From Tolypothrix campylonemoides VB511288 (lineage in GTDB: Bacteria; Cyanobacteriota; Cyanobacteriia; Cyanobacteriales; Nostocaceae): a DNA stretch of 64,000 nucleotides. The first letter of the stretch is position 1. Each line of letters starts with the position of its first letter. The notes below the pieces were generated by a model. The model was given only the letters and a program-made list of their open reading frames with translations, had not been told where the DNA came from and ran no database searches. Below, piece by piece: positions 24,896-34,426 of the stretch. Both the position numbers and the translations under genes were made by a program. Location of the stretch: contig JXCB02000023.1 in the NCBI GenBank assembly GCA_000828075.3, positions 947,468 through 1,011,467 of the forward strand, given 5' to 3'.

Positions 24896-25918
24896 ATGAT
24901 GAACCTACCCGCATCAAGTCGCTTACAATTCACACCTGATTTAAACATTTGTCGCATCTTAAATGGGATGTGGCAAGTCTCCGGTGCACATGGACGCATT
25001 AACCCACAAGCAGCCATTCCAGCCATGTTCAAATATGTGGACGCAGGGTTTACGACTTGGGATTTAGCAGACCATTATGGACCAGCAGAAGATTTTATTG
25101 GTGAGTTTCGCCGTCAGTTAATTGCGACTCGTGGCAAAGAGGCTTTATCTAACATTCAAGCCTTTACGAAATGGGTACCGCGTCCCAGCAAAATGACAAG
25201 ACAATTAGTTGAAGAAAACATTAATATCTCTCTCAGAAGGATGGGTGTAGAATCATTAGATTTGATGCAATTTCACTGGTGGGAATACCGGGATAAAAAT
25301 TACCTTGATGCCCTCAAGTATATGGCAGAATTGCAAGCTGAGGGAAAAATCAAGCATTTAGCTTTGACTAACTTTGATACAGAACATTTGCAAATTATTA
25401 CAGATGCTGGTATCAAAATAGTTTGCAACCAAGTGCAATTTTCTCTTGTTGACCGCCGCCCTGAAGTGAATATGATTCAGTTTTGTCAACAGCATGACAT
25501 AAAACTTTTCACATATGGCACTGTTTGCGGTGGTTTGTTATCAGAAAAGTACTTAGGGAAACAGGAGGCGCGAGGGTTTGACTTGACCACTGCTAGCTTA
25601 AGAAAATACAAAAATATGATAGATACTTGGGGTGGTTGGAGACTCTTTCAAGAATTACTTTCTACCCTTAAAGAAATAGCTGACAAATACAGTGTCACTA
25701 TCCCTAATGTCGCAGTACGTTATATTTTGGATCAGCCAACTGTTGCAGGTGTTATTGTTGGTGCAAGGCTGGGCGTATCCGAACACATAGAAGACAATAC
25801 CAAAGTATTTAACTTCACACTGGATGCTGAAGATTTGAATCAGATAAATGCCGTATCTACCAAGTCACGGAATTTGTATCAGTTAATCGGCGACTGCGGC
25901 GATGAATATCGACGGTAA
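24896..25918 (+). CDS. Aldo/keto reductase family protein
   Basis: 340 residues with an (alpha/beta)8 aldo/keto reductase layout: LNGMWQVSG at the first strand, TTWDLADHYGPAEDFIG carrying the catalytic Asp/Tyr, TKWVPRP at the Lys position and MQFHWWEYRD in place of the usual QxH/W. YGTVCGGLLSEKYLG and the C-terminal VAGVIVGARLG nucleotide site are also present. NADPH-dependent reduction of an aldehyde or ketone is expected. It lies 130 bp after the P450 on the same strand and could belong to the same pathway (inference). Confidence 0.85.
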   Translation: MMNLPASSRLQFTPDLNICRILNGMWQVSGAHGRINPQAAIPAMFKYVDAGFTTWDLADHYGPAEDFIGEFRRQLIATRGKEALSNIQAFTKWVPRPSKMTRQLVEENINISLRRMGVESLDLMQFHWWEYRDKNYLDALKYMAELQAEGKIKHLALTNFDTEHLQIITDAGIKIVCNQVQFSLVDRRPEVNMIQFCQQHDIKLFTYGTVCGGLLSEKYLGKQEARGFDLTTASLRKYKNMIDTWGGWRLFQELLSTLKEIADKYSVTIPNVAVRYILDQPTVAGVIVGARLGVSEHIEDNTKVFNFTLDAEDLNQINAVSTKSRNLYQLIGDCGDEYRR

Positions 25919-25975
25919 TCCTCGCTGCTCAAATATTAAATAAACCTCTTACAACAGTCAATCTTTTTGAAAAAA

Positions 25976-26030
25976 AACCACAGATGGACACAGATGGACA
26001 CAGATAAATAACTAGTGTGCATCTGTGGTT
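25976..26030. terminator. Repeat-derived hairpin between convergent genes
   Basis: AACCACAGATG pairs with CATCTGTGGTT across tandem GGACACAGAT units, giving an 11-bp stem between the aldo/keto reductase and the VKOR-like gene. Being symmetric, it could end transcription from both sides. Confidence 0.55.
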
Positions 26031-26051
26031 CTAATTACTTTCGCAAGAAGT

Positions 26052-26594
26052 CTACTGTGTATTACCTTCTGCTGTGGTATTCTTGTCGCGGCGTCCTAGC
26101 AGGGTGCGAACAGCAGTCATAACTTCGGGCACTGCGAGGACTATGGACGCGAACGAGCAAAGCGTCGCCACTTGGCAGTACTCACAAAACGCTTTGTTCT
26201 CGCTCCACTCCTCACGAGCTAATTCAGCGGACGCGACGCCATCGATCAAGAGCTTGACGCCCATTGCAATTGGTAGGAGAGGATTACGCCGTGCGCGGTC
26301 TATACCACCAGCTGAAGCTAGCCAAGCAGTGATGGCGTAATTAACCACCATAATCGGTCCATCGGGTGAGTTGAATCGGCTGTAAGCGTAGTTAGACGCG
26401 TCAACGCGGTCTGCGTCGAAGGGTCCTGGTGGATCGGGTAAATGATCAACAATCCCGGTTTGGTAGAGTGAGACGAGTTGTCCCATCGAACCGCCAAGCA
26501 TAGACAAGCCGATAATCCATCGCCGACGGGTCATATCGGGGCTTTTTCCTTGACGCAGTTCTTGACTCAGTTGTGTTGGCTCCATAAAGCGCAA
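26052..26594 (-). CDS. Vitamin K epoxide reductase (VKOR)-like membrane protein
   Basis: 180 residues with about three to four hydrophobic segments. The active-site-like pair CEYC (C137/C140) lies in the last helix region (SENKAFCEYCQVATLCSFAS). This resembles VKOR-family quinone-linked disulphide reductases, which form disulphides in exported proteins. Typical cyanobacterial VKOR proteins carry a fused thioredoxin domain and a second Cys pair; both are absent here, so the biochemical role is uncertain. ATG 26585 is an alternative start. Confidence 0.65.
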   Translation of the reverse strand: MRFMEPTQLSQELRQGKSPDMTRRRWIIGLSMLGGSMGQLVSLYQTGIVDHLPDPPGPFDADRVDASNYAYSRFNSPDGPIMVVNYAITAWLASAGGIDRARRNPLLPIAMGVKLLIDGVASAELAREEWSENKAFCEYCQVATLCSFASIVLAVPEVMTAVRTLLGRRDKNTTAEGNTQ

Positions 26595-27048
26595 TCCTTT
26601 ATAACGTATGCGTTGACGATCGCATCAGCCATGTACCAGGCGTTGCACCGACAACGGATAAAATACGCAGTATGCATCCAATTCGGCGATGACAGCACCT
26701 TGCACTTCAGCAGATAGATTGCTTACCATTTTCGGGAATCAGTTTGATGCGTACCACTTACGCAGGAGATACTTCGTTTAGCACTACTTATCAGATAGTG
26801 AATATTTTATAAAGGCTCCCCAGACGGATTTCTAGAGGCAGGTAAGGAAACTTAAAGGTCTAGACTTCAGTGAAAATGACTAAAATACTTGCGACATTAA
26901 TAAAAATATCGAAACCACACACAGCGCTTGTTAAAAAATTTTTCCTAAAAAGTTGCAAAACTTTTCCCTATGATGTTACTTCTTCCAATTTTTTGGGAAG
27001 TCTAATACTAGCAATCGGAGCAGAGATTTCCCGAAGAATATACTACTT
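26595..27048. other. Intergenic region at the edge of the polysaccharide locus
   Basis: No convincing gene. A 69-codon plus-strand frame (26870-27079) has no recognisable features. The composition becomes A/T-rich towards the glycosyltransferase remnant. Confidence 0.4.
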
Positions 27049-27843
27049 GTGGAATACAACCAAAGGCTTAAGCATTTAGTTCCAAGTGACTATGAAGACT
27101 TACAGTGCACAACCCAACTTTGCCTTCAGCAGATTCACGGAAAACCTATTAATGGTGTTCTGTTCAGGTTGCGTATTGCTGCCTATCTGTTGAACCCCGC
27201 CCATGGTCGTAATGTAGCGCTAACTACAACTCTTCGATTTTTACCAATTTTGGGATATTTACTTCATATCTTATTCGGACTTAGTTACTGGATACTTTAT
27301 GACCTTTATCCAGATATTGCGATCGCTTTAAACGTGATACCAAAACATCACTGGCTAAATCGATTTTGGAAATCTATCAGACATATTTTGCGAAAGGCAA
27401 AGGGTATTGTGGTTCTCACTTCAAGTATGAAGCAACAGGTAGCAGCAAGCTGTCTTGAGGTCACTGATAAGACTTCTTTTATTTACACTTCGGCAGTTTG
27501 TGAGTTGATTATGTCCATTGTCAAACAAACTAACTGGTTTTTCATTCAGTACAAATTCGTAAATAAACATACAGTACTGTACTCAGGCGACATCGCTTGC
27601 TGCCATGCTACACATACAATATTGAATGCTTCCAACTACTTACAAAAAGAGCCTATTCAGTTTATGTGTTTAGGCAGATCTAAGCGGGAAGAACTGATTG
27701 AGGAGATCAATCAATTAGGACTTCAGAAGTTTCTGTTTCTTCCATATCAACTTAATTGCCAAGAGCGATATTTGCAGTCTTATTTCACGCGTGAGGTTAT
27801 ATCTAGGCAATACTTTGATGTATTGCTGCAGCCTATCATGTAG
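27049..27843 (+). pseudogene. Degenerate family-4 glycosyltransferase
   Basis: The middle of this 264-codon frame reads like a GT4 enzyme: ILYDLYPDIAIALNVIPKHH, then KAKGIVVLTSSMKQQVAA, TVLYSGDIACCHATHTIL and GLQKFLFLPYQ. The N-terminal acceptor domain is incomplete. The C-terminal nucleotide-sugar part (the EGLP/GS-type end) is missing after LFLPYQ, and expected motifs such as GNMGRxHD are altered to GDIACCHAT. The only start is a GTG. I read it as a decaying glycosyltransferase at the left border of the export locus. Confidence 0.6.
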
Positions 27844-28130
27844 GCATTACGCCCTAGTTATCTAATCAAAGACAACAGGCGCGGATGCTTCCTAAAATTA
27901 ACCATTTTTATGGCTTGCAATCACATCTGATCACATAAAAAAAAGATGTGCAATTGTATTTCACGCTTATGGTGATATAAGGCTGTTGTATGTGAAGGCA
28001 AGTAAGATTGCCATAACTAAACACACTTATATTGATTGAAGCGTTCTCGCAACGAAGATTTTGTGACCACTCACTTGAATTTTTTTCAAAATTTAACTGC
28101 ATAAAAGTGCAAAAATTGAGACTGGAACTG

Positions 28131-28970
28131 ATGCCTAACTACACAAATGCACCACAGCCAGAATTAGTGCTTGAGGCTGGACGAACAGAGAAACAATACT
28201 GGAAAGACTTATGGCGCTACCGTGAGTTATTCTATTTTCTTGCTTGGCGTGACATTATAGTACGCTACAAACAAACAGTGATCGGCATTGGCTGGGCTTT
28301 GATTCGTCCTTTTCTGACGATGGTGGTGTTCACTGTAGTATTCGGTAACTTAGCAAAGTTGCCTTCAGAAGGACCCTACCCGATTATGGTGTTTGCAGCG
28401 ATGTTACCTTGGCAGTTCTTTGCCAATGCCTTATCAGAATGTAGTAATAGCCTAATTACTAATGTAAATCTCATATCTAAGGTATACTTTCCCCGTCTAG
28501 TTGTACCTGCGAGTGCTGTCATTGTCAGCTTCGTAGACTTTCTAGTTTCAGGAATGATTTTGCTGGGCTTAATGGCGTGGTATGACTTTGTACCCAGCTG
28601 GCGAATTGTGACACTACCACTATTCATTTTGATTGCGTTTGCAGCGTCGATGGGAGCGGGGTTGTGGCTCGCAGCGCTCAATGTGCAATATCGAGATTTC
28701 CGCTACATTGTGCCGTTTATTGTGCAGTTTGGTCTGTATATTTCGCCAGTTGGATTTAGTAGCAGTATTGTGCCAGAGCAGTGGCGATTGGTTTATTCAT
28801 TGAATCCAATGGTGGGGGTGATTGATGGCTTTCGCTGGGCAATTTTAGGAGGTTCATCAAGGCTCTATATTCCAGGCTTCGTGCTTTCCCTGGCTTTAGT
28901 TGTGGTGCTGTTGGCAAGCGGAATTTGGTACTTCCGCAAAATGGAACGTACTTTTGCAGATGTGATTTAA
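28131..28970 (+). CDS. ABC-2 type polysaccharide export permease (Wzm-like)
   Basis: 279 residues from the ATG at 28131; the upstream TTG extension is not protein-like. It has the ABC-2 permease pattern: a cytosolic WRYRELFYFLAWRDIIVRYKQT element before the first helix, then six hydrophobic segments, with a conserved ISPVGFSSSIVPEQWRLVYSLNPM near the C-terminus. It forms the inner-membrane channel for polysaccharide export with the ATPase encoded 10 bp downstream. The pair is characteristic of Wzm/Wzt O-antigen or EPS exporters. Confidence 0.88.
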   Translation: MPNYTNAPQPELVLEAGRTEKQYWKDLWRYRELFYFLAWRDIIVRYKQTVIGIGWALIRPFLTMVVFTVVFGNLAKLPSEGPYPIMVFAAMLPWQFFANALSECSNSLITNVNLISKVYFPRLVVPASAVIVSFVDFLVSGMILLGLMAWYDFVPSWRIVTLPLFILIAFAASMGAGLWLAALNVQYRDFRYIVPFIVQFGLYISPVGFSSSIVPEQWRLVYSLNPMVGVIDGFRWAILGGSSRLYIPGFVLSLALVVVLLASGIWYFRKMERTFADVI

Positions 28971-28980
28971 GTAAATAGCA

Positions 28981-30261
28981 ATGTCTAATACTGTCATTCG
29001 AGTTGAAAATTTAGGCAAAAAATATACTATTGCTCACCAGCAGCAAGAGCGTTATACCACACTGCGAGATGTCATGACCACTCGCGCAAAATCTCTGCTG
29101 CTAAAGTTCAATCCTCTGACTCAAAACTCAAAAAACCAAGCTAAAAACTTTTCTGAGGAGTTTTGGGCATTGCAAAATGTGTCATTTGAAATTAAGCAGG
29201 GCGATAGAGTTGGCATTATTGGTCGTAATGGAGCTGGAAAATCAACACTACTAAAGATTTTGAGCCGCATTACAGAACCAACCACAGGACAAATTCGCAT
29301 TAAAGGTCGAGTTGCCAGTTTGTTAGAAGTGGGAACAGGGTTTCATCCAGAGTTAACAGGTAGAGAAAATATCTATCTTAACGGCGCAATTTTAGGGATG
29401 AGTAAGGCAGAAATTAAGAAGAAATTTGATGAAATTGTGGCTTTTGCAGAAGTTGAGAAGTTTCTAGATACCCCAGTTAAGCGCTATTCATCAGGAATGT
29501 ATGTACGGTTGGCGTTTGCGGTAGCCGCACATTTGGAGCCAGAAATTTTAATTGTAGATGAAGTGCTGGCAGTAGGAGATGCAGCATTTCAGAAGAAGTG
29601 TTTAGGAAAGCTAGACGAGGTAGGAAAAGAAGGAAGAACAGTTTTATTTGTAAGTCACAATATGGGAGTCGTTCAAACGCTCTGTACGCGTGGAATTTTA
29701 TTAAGATACGGAACTGTTGTCTCTGACGAAACTGCATTTGAAGCAGTCAGTACTTATCTGCAAACTCTTGAAAAATCTACTTCACCAAACCTTTTAGAAC
29801 GAACAGAGCGAAAAGGAAAAGGAGAAATACGCCTTAGTAAAGTGGAAGTTTTTAATAGTGCAGACTGGACATCGACAACCGTTGCAACAGGACGCCCTGC
29901 TTATTTTGTCTTTCATGTTACTGAACCACGACCAGGAATGTCATGCACTTTTACTCTGTATGATCAGTACGGTCAGCCGGTGACAAACTTTAATAGTTCT
30001 GTGCGTAGCTATCAGGATACTGGCAATCTAGAAATAAATACGAAGTTAGTTTGCGAAATTGATGAGATTTTATTGATTCCTGGCATATACAGAATGAACG
30101 TTGCAATTATGAGCAATGGTGAACTACAAGACCATATTGAAGGAGCTTTTAGCTTAGAGGTAGAGGAAGGAGCACTGAGAGGACGTCCAGTGATAGCAAG
30201 CGGATATGGCAGCATTGTTATGCCACATCGATGGAGTTCACCTGTAGCCATACCTCATTAA
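28981..30261 (+). CDS. ABC polysaccharide exporter ATPase with C-terminal carbohydrate-binding domain (Wzt-like)
   Basis: 426 residues. The ATPase domain has Walker [10 protein letters not shown] (81-89), the H-family signature [14 protein letters not shown] near 168 and Walker [13 protein letters not shown] near 189. About 140 residues beyond the ATPase (from ~285) form a beta-rich domain of the Wzt C-terminal type, which in known exporters recognises the modified end of the glycan. It is coupled with the permease 10 bp upstream. The presence of this domain suggests export of a capped polysaccharide. Confidence 0.9.
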   Translation: MSNTVIRVENLGKKYTIAHQQQERYTTLRDVMTTRAKSLLLKFNPLTQNSKNQAKNFSEEFWALQNVSFEIKQGDRVGIIGRNGAGKSTLLKILSRITEPTTGQIRIKGRVASLLEVGTGFHPELTGRENIYLNGAILGMSKAEIKKKFDEIVAFAEVEKFLDTPVKRYSSGMYVRLAFAVAAHLEPEILIVDEVLAVGDAAFQKKCLGKLDEVGKEGRTVLFVSHNMGVVQTLCTRGILLRYGTVVSDETAFEAVSTYLQTLEKSTSPNLLERTERKGKGEIRLSKVEVFNSADWTSTTVATGRPAYFVFHVTEPRPGMSCTFTLYDQYGQPVTNFNSSVRSYQDTGNLEINTKLVCEIDEILLIPGIYRMNVAIMSNGELQDHIEGAFSLEVEEGALRGRPVIASGYGSIVMPHRWSSPVAIPH

Positions 30262-30332
30262 GAAATATATTTTATTCAATTTTTAACCCAAGTTAATTAT
30301 TGCAGAAAACCCTTTTTGACATCTGATAAACT

Positions 30333-31355
30333 ATGAAGATTTGCCTACTTGATCCAGGAATCGAAAACAATATTGGGCAGCCAAGCTCAAATTTAGGAGA
30401 TTTAATTATACAGGAAGCTGTCGAAAGAGAATTAAATAAAATTTTTGGTAGTAAAAATTTTATTAAATTTTCAACTCATGCTGCTTTAACAAAACAAGAA
30501 ATTGAATTGATTCGTAATGATTGTTTTCTCACTCTTGTTGGAGGCTCAAATTTACTTTCCTCTAACATGAATGAATATAGACAGTGGAAAATAGGACTCA
30601 AGACAGCATTCCAATTAAAGAAAGCTATCCTCTTAGGTGTTGGTTGGTGGCAGTATCAAGATTCTCCAAATTTATATACACAAATTCTTTTAAAGACGAC
30701 TCTAGCTAGAAAAGGCATACACTCTGTTAGAGATAGCTATACTAAGGACAAACTTCAGCAAATAGGTATCAAAAATGTTTTAAACACTGGCTGTCCAACG
30801 ATGTGGCAGTTGGCAGCGATTCACCCTGAAAATTTTCCGGTTGCTAAATCAGACAATATACTATTAATGCTGACTGACTACAACAAAGATATTCAATTAG
30901 ATAAAAAAATGCTAAAGTTATTGTTTTCTAAATATGAAAAAATCTATTTTTGGCCTCAAGGAAGGCATGACGCCAAATACATTTCTGAACTTATATCTGA
31001 GCTAAAGTCTCCAGTTATTATACTGGAGGAGTCTCTAGCCAGTTTGGATCAGTTTATTCATTCTGGAATCTCTTTTGATTACATTGGTACCAGGCTTCAT
31101 GGCGGAATAAAATGTCTTTGTGCTAAGAAGAGAGCTTTAATCTTAGAAATAGATAACCGTGCAAAAGAGATAGCTCGTGATACTCAGCTACCAACAACCG
31201 AAAGAGCAAATTTGGAATATATCAGTAAATGGATTGATGGAAGTTCTTTTCCCAATATCAAGCTAGATTTAGCTGCAATCGAGCAGTGGAAAAATCAGTT
31301 TTTGAATTTAATAAAAATAGATAGTCAGGTTGAAAATTGCTTGGTAAAAAATTAA
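30333..31355 (+). CDS. Polysaccharide pyruvyl transferase family protein
   Basis: 340 residues with the family pattern: N-terminal NIGQPSSNLGDLIIQEAV, TLVGGSNLLSS, RDSYTKDKLQQIGIKNVLNTG, GCPTMW and the late GTRLHGGIKCL near residue 255. Members add pyruvate ketals to sugars of exopolysaccharides. Composition is A/T-rich and differs from the housekeeping genes, as is common in surface-glycan loci. It sits 70 bp after the exporter ATPase in the same direction. Confidence 0.82.
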   Translation: MKICLLDPGIENNIGQPSSNLGDLIIQEAVERELNKIFGSKNFIKFSTHAALTKQEIELIRNDCFLTLVGGSNLLSSNMNEYRQWKIGLKTAFQLKKAILLGVGWWQYQDSPNLYTQILLKTTLARKGIHSVRDSYTKDKLQQIGIKNVLNTGCPTMWQLAAIHPENFPVAKSDNILLMLTDYNKDIQLDKKMLKLLFSKYEKIYFWPQGRHDAKYISELISELKSPVIILEESLASLDQFIHSGISFDYIGTRLHGGIKCLCAKKRALILEIDNRAKEIARDTQLPTTERANLEYISKWIDGSSFPNIKLDLAAIEQWKNQFLNLIKIDSQVENCLVKN

Positions 31356-31423
31356 AAAGCGGAACTGAATAGCACAGTTTAAAAACCAGATTCCATCTTT
31401 AGAAAAGCCATAAAGCCAGCACA

Positions 31424-32674
31424 ATGAAAGTTTTACACATCAACCAATCTGATATTTCCGGTGGAGCAGCGATCGCAGGCTATCGACTACATCAAGGTTT
31501 GCTGGCTGAAGATATTGACTCAAGGTTATTAGTGGGTCAAGTCGAAACGAGTAGCGACAAAGTAGCCTTGTTGCAGCGCAATAAACGGATTGAAAAACCG
31601 CTCTGGAGTGTAACTTGGCGTCTTGGCTTTAACTACGTCAACCATGTCAATAGCTTTGATATTCCAAAACACAGTTTCTACAAAAATGCAGATATTCTCA
31701 ACTTTCACAATCTCCATAACGATTACTTCAATTACCTAGCAATTCCAGCATTAACTGAAAATAAACCAGCAGTTTTTACGCTTCATGATATGTGGAGCTT
31801 TACAGGTCACTGCGCTTATAGCTATGACTGCGATCGCTGGAAAACTAGTTGTGGTCAGTGTCCATACCCAGAAACGTACCCCGCTGTTCCTAAAGACAAC
31901 ACTCATCTGGAGTGGAAGCTCAAAAATTGGGTTTACAGCCGTTCCAATCTCACTATTGTAACTCTGAGCAATTGGCTGACCGAGCAAGTTCAGCAGAGTA
32001 TGCTCAACCGCTTCCCCATTCATTACATTCCCAATGGCATTGATACACAAGCTTATCAACCTCTTGACCCTGAGCAGTGCCGCTTGTTACTCAGTATTCC
32101 AATAGGCAAAAAAGTTTTGATGTTTGCAGCAGAAAGTCTAACAAATACCCGCAAGGGAGGTGATTTACTATTGAAAGCCTTGCAAAACTTACCTGCATCC
32201 CTGAAGGCTGAAACTGTGCTTTTAACTATAGGGCGTGGTGGTGAAGCAATTTCTGAAGCAGTGGGGATGACTACCGTAAATCTTGGTTATGTGAGCGGCG
32301 ATCGCCTAAAATCTGTCGCCTATTCTGCTGCTGATCTGGTTATATTTCCCACCCGCGCCGATAACCTTCCTTTAGTCCTACAAGAGAGTATGGCTTGTGG
32401 TACTCCAATGGTTTCATTCAAAGTTGGTGGTGTTTCTGATTTAGTGCGTCCAGATATCACTGGCTACTTAGCTACACCAGAGGATGCTGATGATTTTTCT
32501 CGTGGGATTGTGCAGTTGTTGGAGGATGACAGTTTACGCGATCGCATGAGTCAAAATTGTCGGGCGATCGCGCTTGCTGAATACCCCATACAACTTCAGG
32601 CACAGCGATACATCCAGCTATATCAACAAGTATTAAACACAAGCATAAAGGGCGAGCAAAAAGTGCTTGTTTAG
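31424..32674 (+). CDS. Glycosyltransferase family 4
   Basis: 416 residues. The N-terminal MKVLHINQSDISGGAAIAGYRL is the usual first strand and Gly-rich loop. LHDMWSFTGHCAYSYDCDRW is a His-containing segment typical of colanic-acid/WcaC-like enzymes. The C-terminal donor site has MACGTPMVSFKVGGVSDLV with the EX7E-type glutamate before it (ESMACG). It should transfer a sugar from a nucleotide donor during glycan assembly in the cytoplasm. Confidence 0.88.
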   Translation: MKVLHINQSDISGGAAIAGYRLHQGLLAEDIDSRLLVGQVETSSDKVALLQRNKRIEKPLWSVTWRLGFNYVNHVNSFDIPKHSFYKNADILNFHNLHNDYFNYLAIPALTENKPAVFTLHDMWSFTGHCAYSYDCDRWKTSCGQCPYPETYPAVPKDNTHLEWKLKNWVYSRSNLTIVTLSNWLTEQVQQSMLNRFPIHYIPNGIDTQAYQPLDPEQCRLLLSIPIGKKVLMFAAESLTNTRKGGDLLLKALQNLPASLKAETVLLTIGRGGEAISEAVGMTTVNLGYVSGDRLKSVAYSAADLVIFPTRADNLPLVLQESMACGTPMVSFKVGGVSDLVRPDITGYLATPEDADDFSRGIVQLLEDDSLRDRMSQNCRAIALAEYPIQLQAQRYIQLYQQVLNTSIKGEQKVLV

Positions 32675-32871
32675 TAGTCCACCACGCTAACTTTGAAGGC
32701 TTGTAGTGAAGGCTTCAGCCCTTTCCAAAGCACTCAAGTGCTTAGACGAAGGCAAACTACTTGGAGAATAGCTTCTTTACCCTTGCTGTTTATCAACGTT
32801 CTTCAAGTTCTGACTTCAACAAATAAAAAACGTACAAAAAAACTACTCAACATTTAACAAGTTCACCTATT

Positions 32872-33942
32872 ATGCCACTCATCACTAGAACACTCACCTT
32901 AGCTGACTTACCCTCACCCCCACCCGGCAAAACTGGTTGGCCCTGGACAGAGCAAACTCCCCCCTTGTGGGAGCGGATACCAGGCGATTTTGAGTATCCT
33001 CGCATCAGCATAGTGACGCCGAACTACAACTACGGTAACTTCCTTGAAGAAACCATTCGTTCAGTGCTGCTTCAAGGTTATCCAAATTTGGAATACATCA
33101 TTATTGATGCTGGCTCAACGGATAATTCAATTCAAATTATTGAAAAGTACGCACAATGGCTTGCCTATTATGTTAGTGAGAAGGATAGGGGACAGTCAGA
33201 TGCTATAAACAAAGGCTTTCATAAAGCGACAGGCAAGATTTACGGTTGGTTGAACTCTGATGATGTTTTTTCTCAAAATACTCTCCAGGAAGTTGCGCGC
33301 TTTTGGCGTGACAATCCCTATTGCCATTTCCTTACTGGAGATGGATATTTAATCAATGCTAACAAAGAAGGCGTAGAAAACTGGAGATATTACGTCAAGG
33401 GAGAAAGATATTCATTTGAAGATTTACTTGAATATCATCATGACAAATATTTACCGCAACCTTCTGTATTTTTTAGCCAAGATGTCTTTCATAAATTACA
33501 AGGCTTAGATCTTTCATTGTCATACACAATGGACTTAGATTTTTGGCTGCGTATAAGAATGATATACCCGCTTCACTACATACCAAAGTGTTTATCACAA
33601 ATGAGACATCATGATGATGCTAAGACTTGCAAGGATAATGTCATTGCTATGGCAGAAGCCAGTAAAGTGCTTAAAAATTATCATAAACATCTCAGCCTAT
33701 TTAGCAAACTTAAACATCAGTTAAGCATCAGATTTTTTTATGCTTTAGCTATGCTAAAACATGGAAATTTTGAATATTCAAATGGAAATAAGCTGGAAGC
33801 GGTTAAATGGTTGATAAAAGCAGTATTTTTCTGCCCTACCATTATTAGCTTGGCTAGAACTTGGAAATTCATGATTAAACTCATGCTTCCTGAAGAAATC
33901 ATTAAAAATTTATTTCTGAGACAAGAAAATTATCAGAGTTGA
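32872..33942 (+). CDS. Glycosyltransferase family 2
   Basis: 356 residues with a GT-A fold signature: ISIVTPNYNYGNFLEETIRS, EYIIIDAGSTDNS and the WLNSDDVF donor DXD-like motif near residue 125. A later TMDLDFWLRIR resembles the base region of GT2 enzymes. It lacks membrane segments, so it likely acts at the cytoplasmic face. It is the last gene of the polysaccharide group and lies 197 bp from the previous one. Confidence 0.88.
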   Translation: MPLITRTLTLADLPSPPPGKTGWPWTEQTPPLWERIPGDFEYPRISIVTPNYNYGNFLEETIRSVLLQGYPNLEYIIIDAGSTDNSIQIIEKYAQWLAYYVSEKDRGQSDAINKGFHKATGKIYGWLNSDDVFSQNTLQEVARFWRDNPYCHFLTGDGYLINANKEGVENWRYYVKGERYSFEDLLEYHHDKYLPQPSVFFSQDVFHKLQGLDLSLSYTMDLDFWLRIRMIYPLHYIPKCLSQMRHHDDAKTCKDNVIAMAEASKVLKNYHKHLSLFSKLKHQLSIRFFYALAMLKHGNFEYSNGNKLEAVKWLIKAVFFCPTIISLARTWKFMIKLMLPEEIIKNLFLRQENYQS

Positions 33943-34066
33943 CAAAAATTTTTAATCGAGAAAGCCCCCTTAATTGGGGTGCTCCCAATATTTGGGAGAA
34001 GGGGTGAGGGGATGAGGGCTATCAAGGTTTTTGCACATTTGGGATACTCCCCCTTAATTTCGGTAA

Positions 34067-34273
34067 TCATTCCTTGCTGCAATCCAGCAGGTTTTTTAAA
34101 AGACCCCACAACTCAATTTGGGGCATAGAATGCGGAAGTGTCTCCATTTTTTCAGTAATGGATTCTATAATACTTACGGCTTCCTTCAGTCTTTTTTGAA
34201 TTCTTATTAGCTTTGCCTCAAGACGGCTATCCCTACCTGAATGAAAAGCCGGATGACCAACTGCGGCTTCCAC
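34067..34273 (-). CDS. Small hypothetical protein
   Basis: 68 residues, GTG start. The mainly helical sequence has a heptad-like section (SRLEAKLIRIQKRLKEAVS) and a Leu-rich end (LWGLLKNLLDCSKE). Its sequence is protein-like, but I recognise no family. It lies between convergent and divergent neighbours (the EPS locus and tldD). Confidence 0.42.
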   Translation of the reverse strand: MEAAVGHPAFHSGRDSRLEAKLIRIQKRLKEAVSIIESITEKMETLPHSMPQIELWGLLKNLLDCSKE

Positions 34274-34426
34274 GGATTTGTTAGACTGGTCTCAATCCCT
34301 CATAGGGTTTAATACAGAACCGCTCACGCCCCTAATGTTATGACCCTGATGGGCGTTAACTAATTATACTCAATTGATTGAGAACCGCCATAACACTCCG
34401 ATAACGCCAGCTTTCTGAGGCTACTG

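Noticed and set aside
26870-27079. 69-codon frame before the glycosyltransferase remnant
   Set aside because: Lys/Ile/Leu-rich without motif and in a different frame from the GT remnant; it does not extend the GT homology.
28032-28130. TTG-started extension of the Wzm-like permease
   Set aside because: The extra 33 residues (Phe/Ser/Arg-rich) do not fit the family; the ATG at 28131 gives a typical N-terminus.
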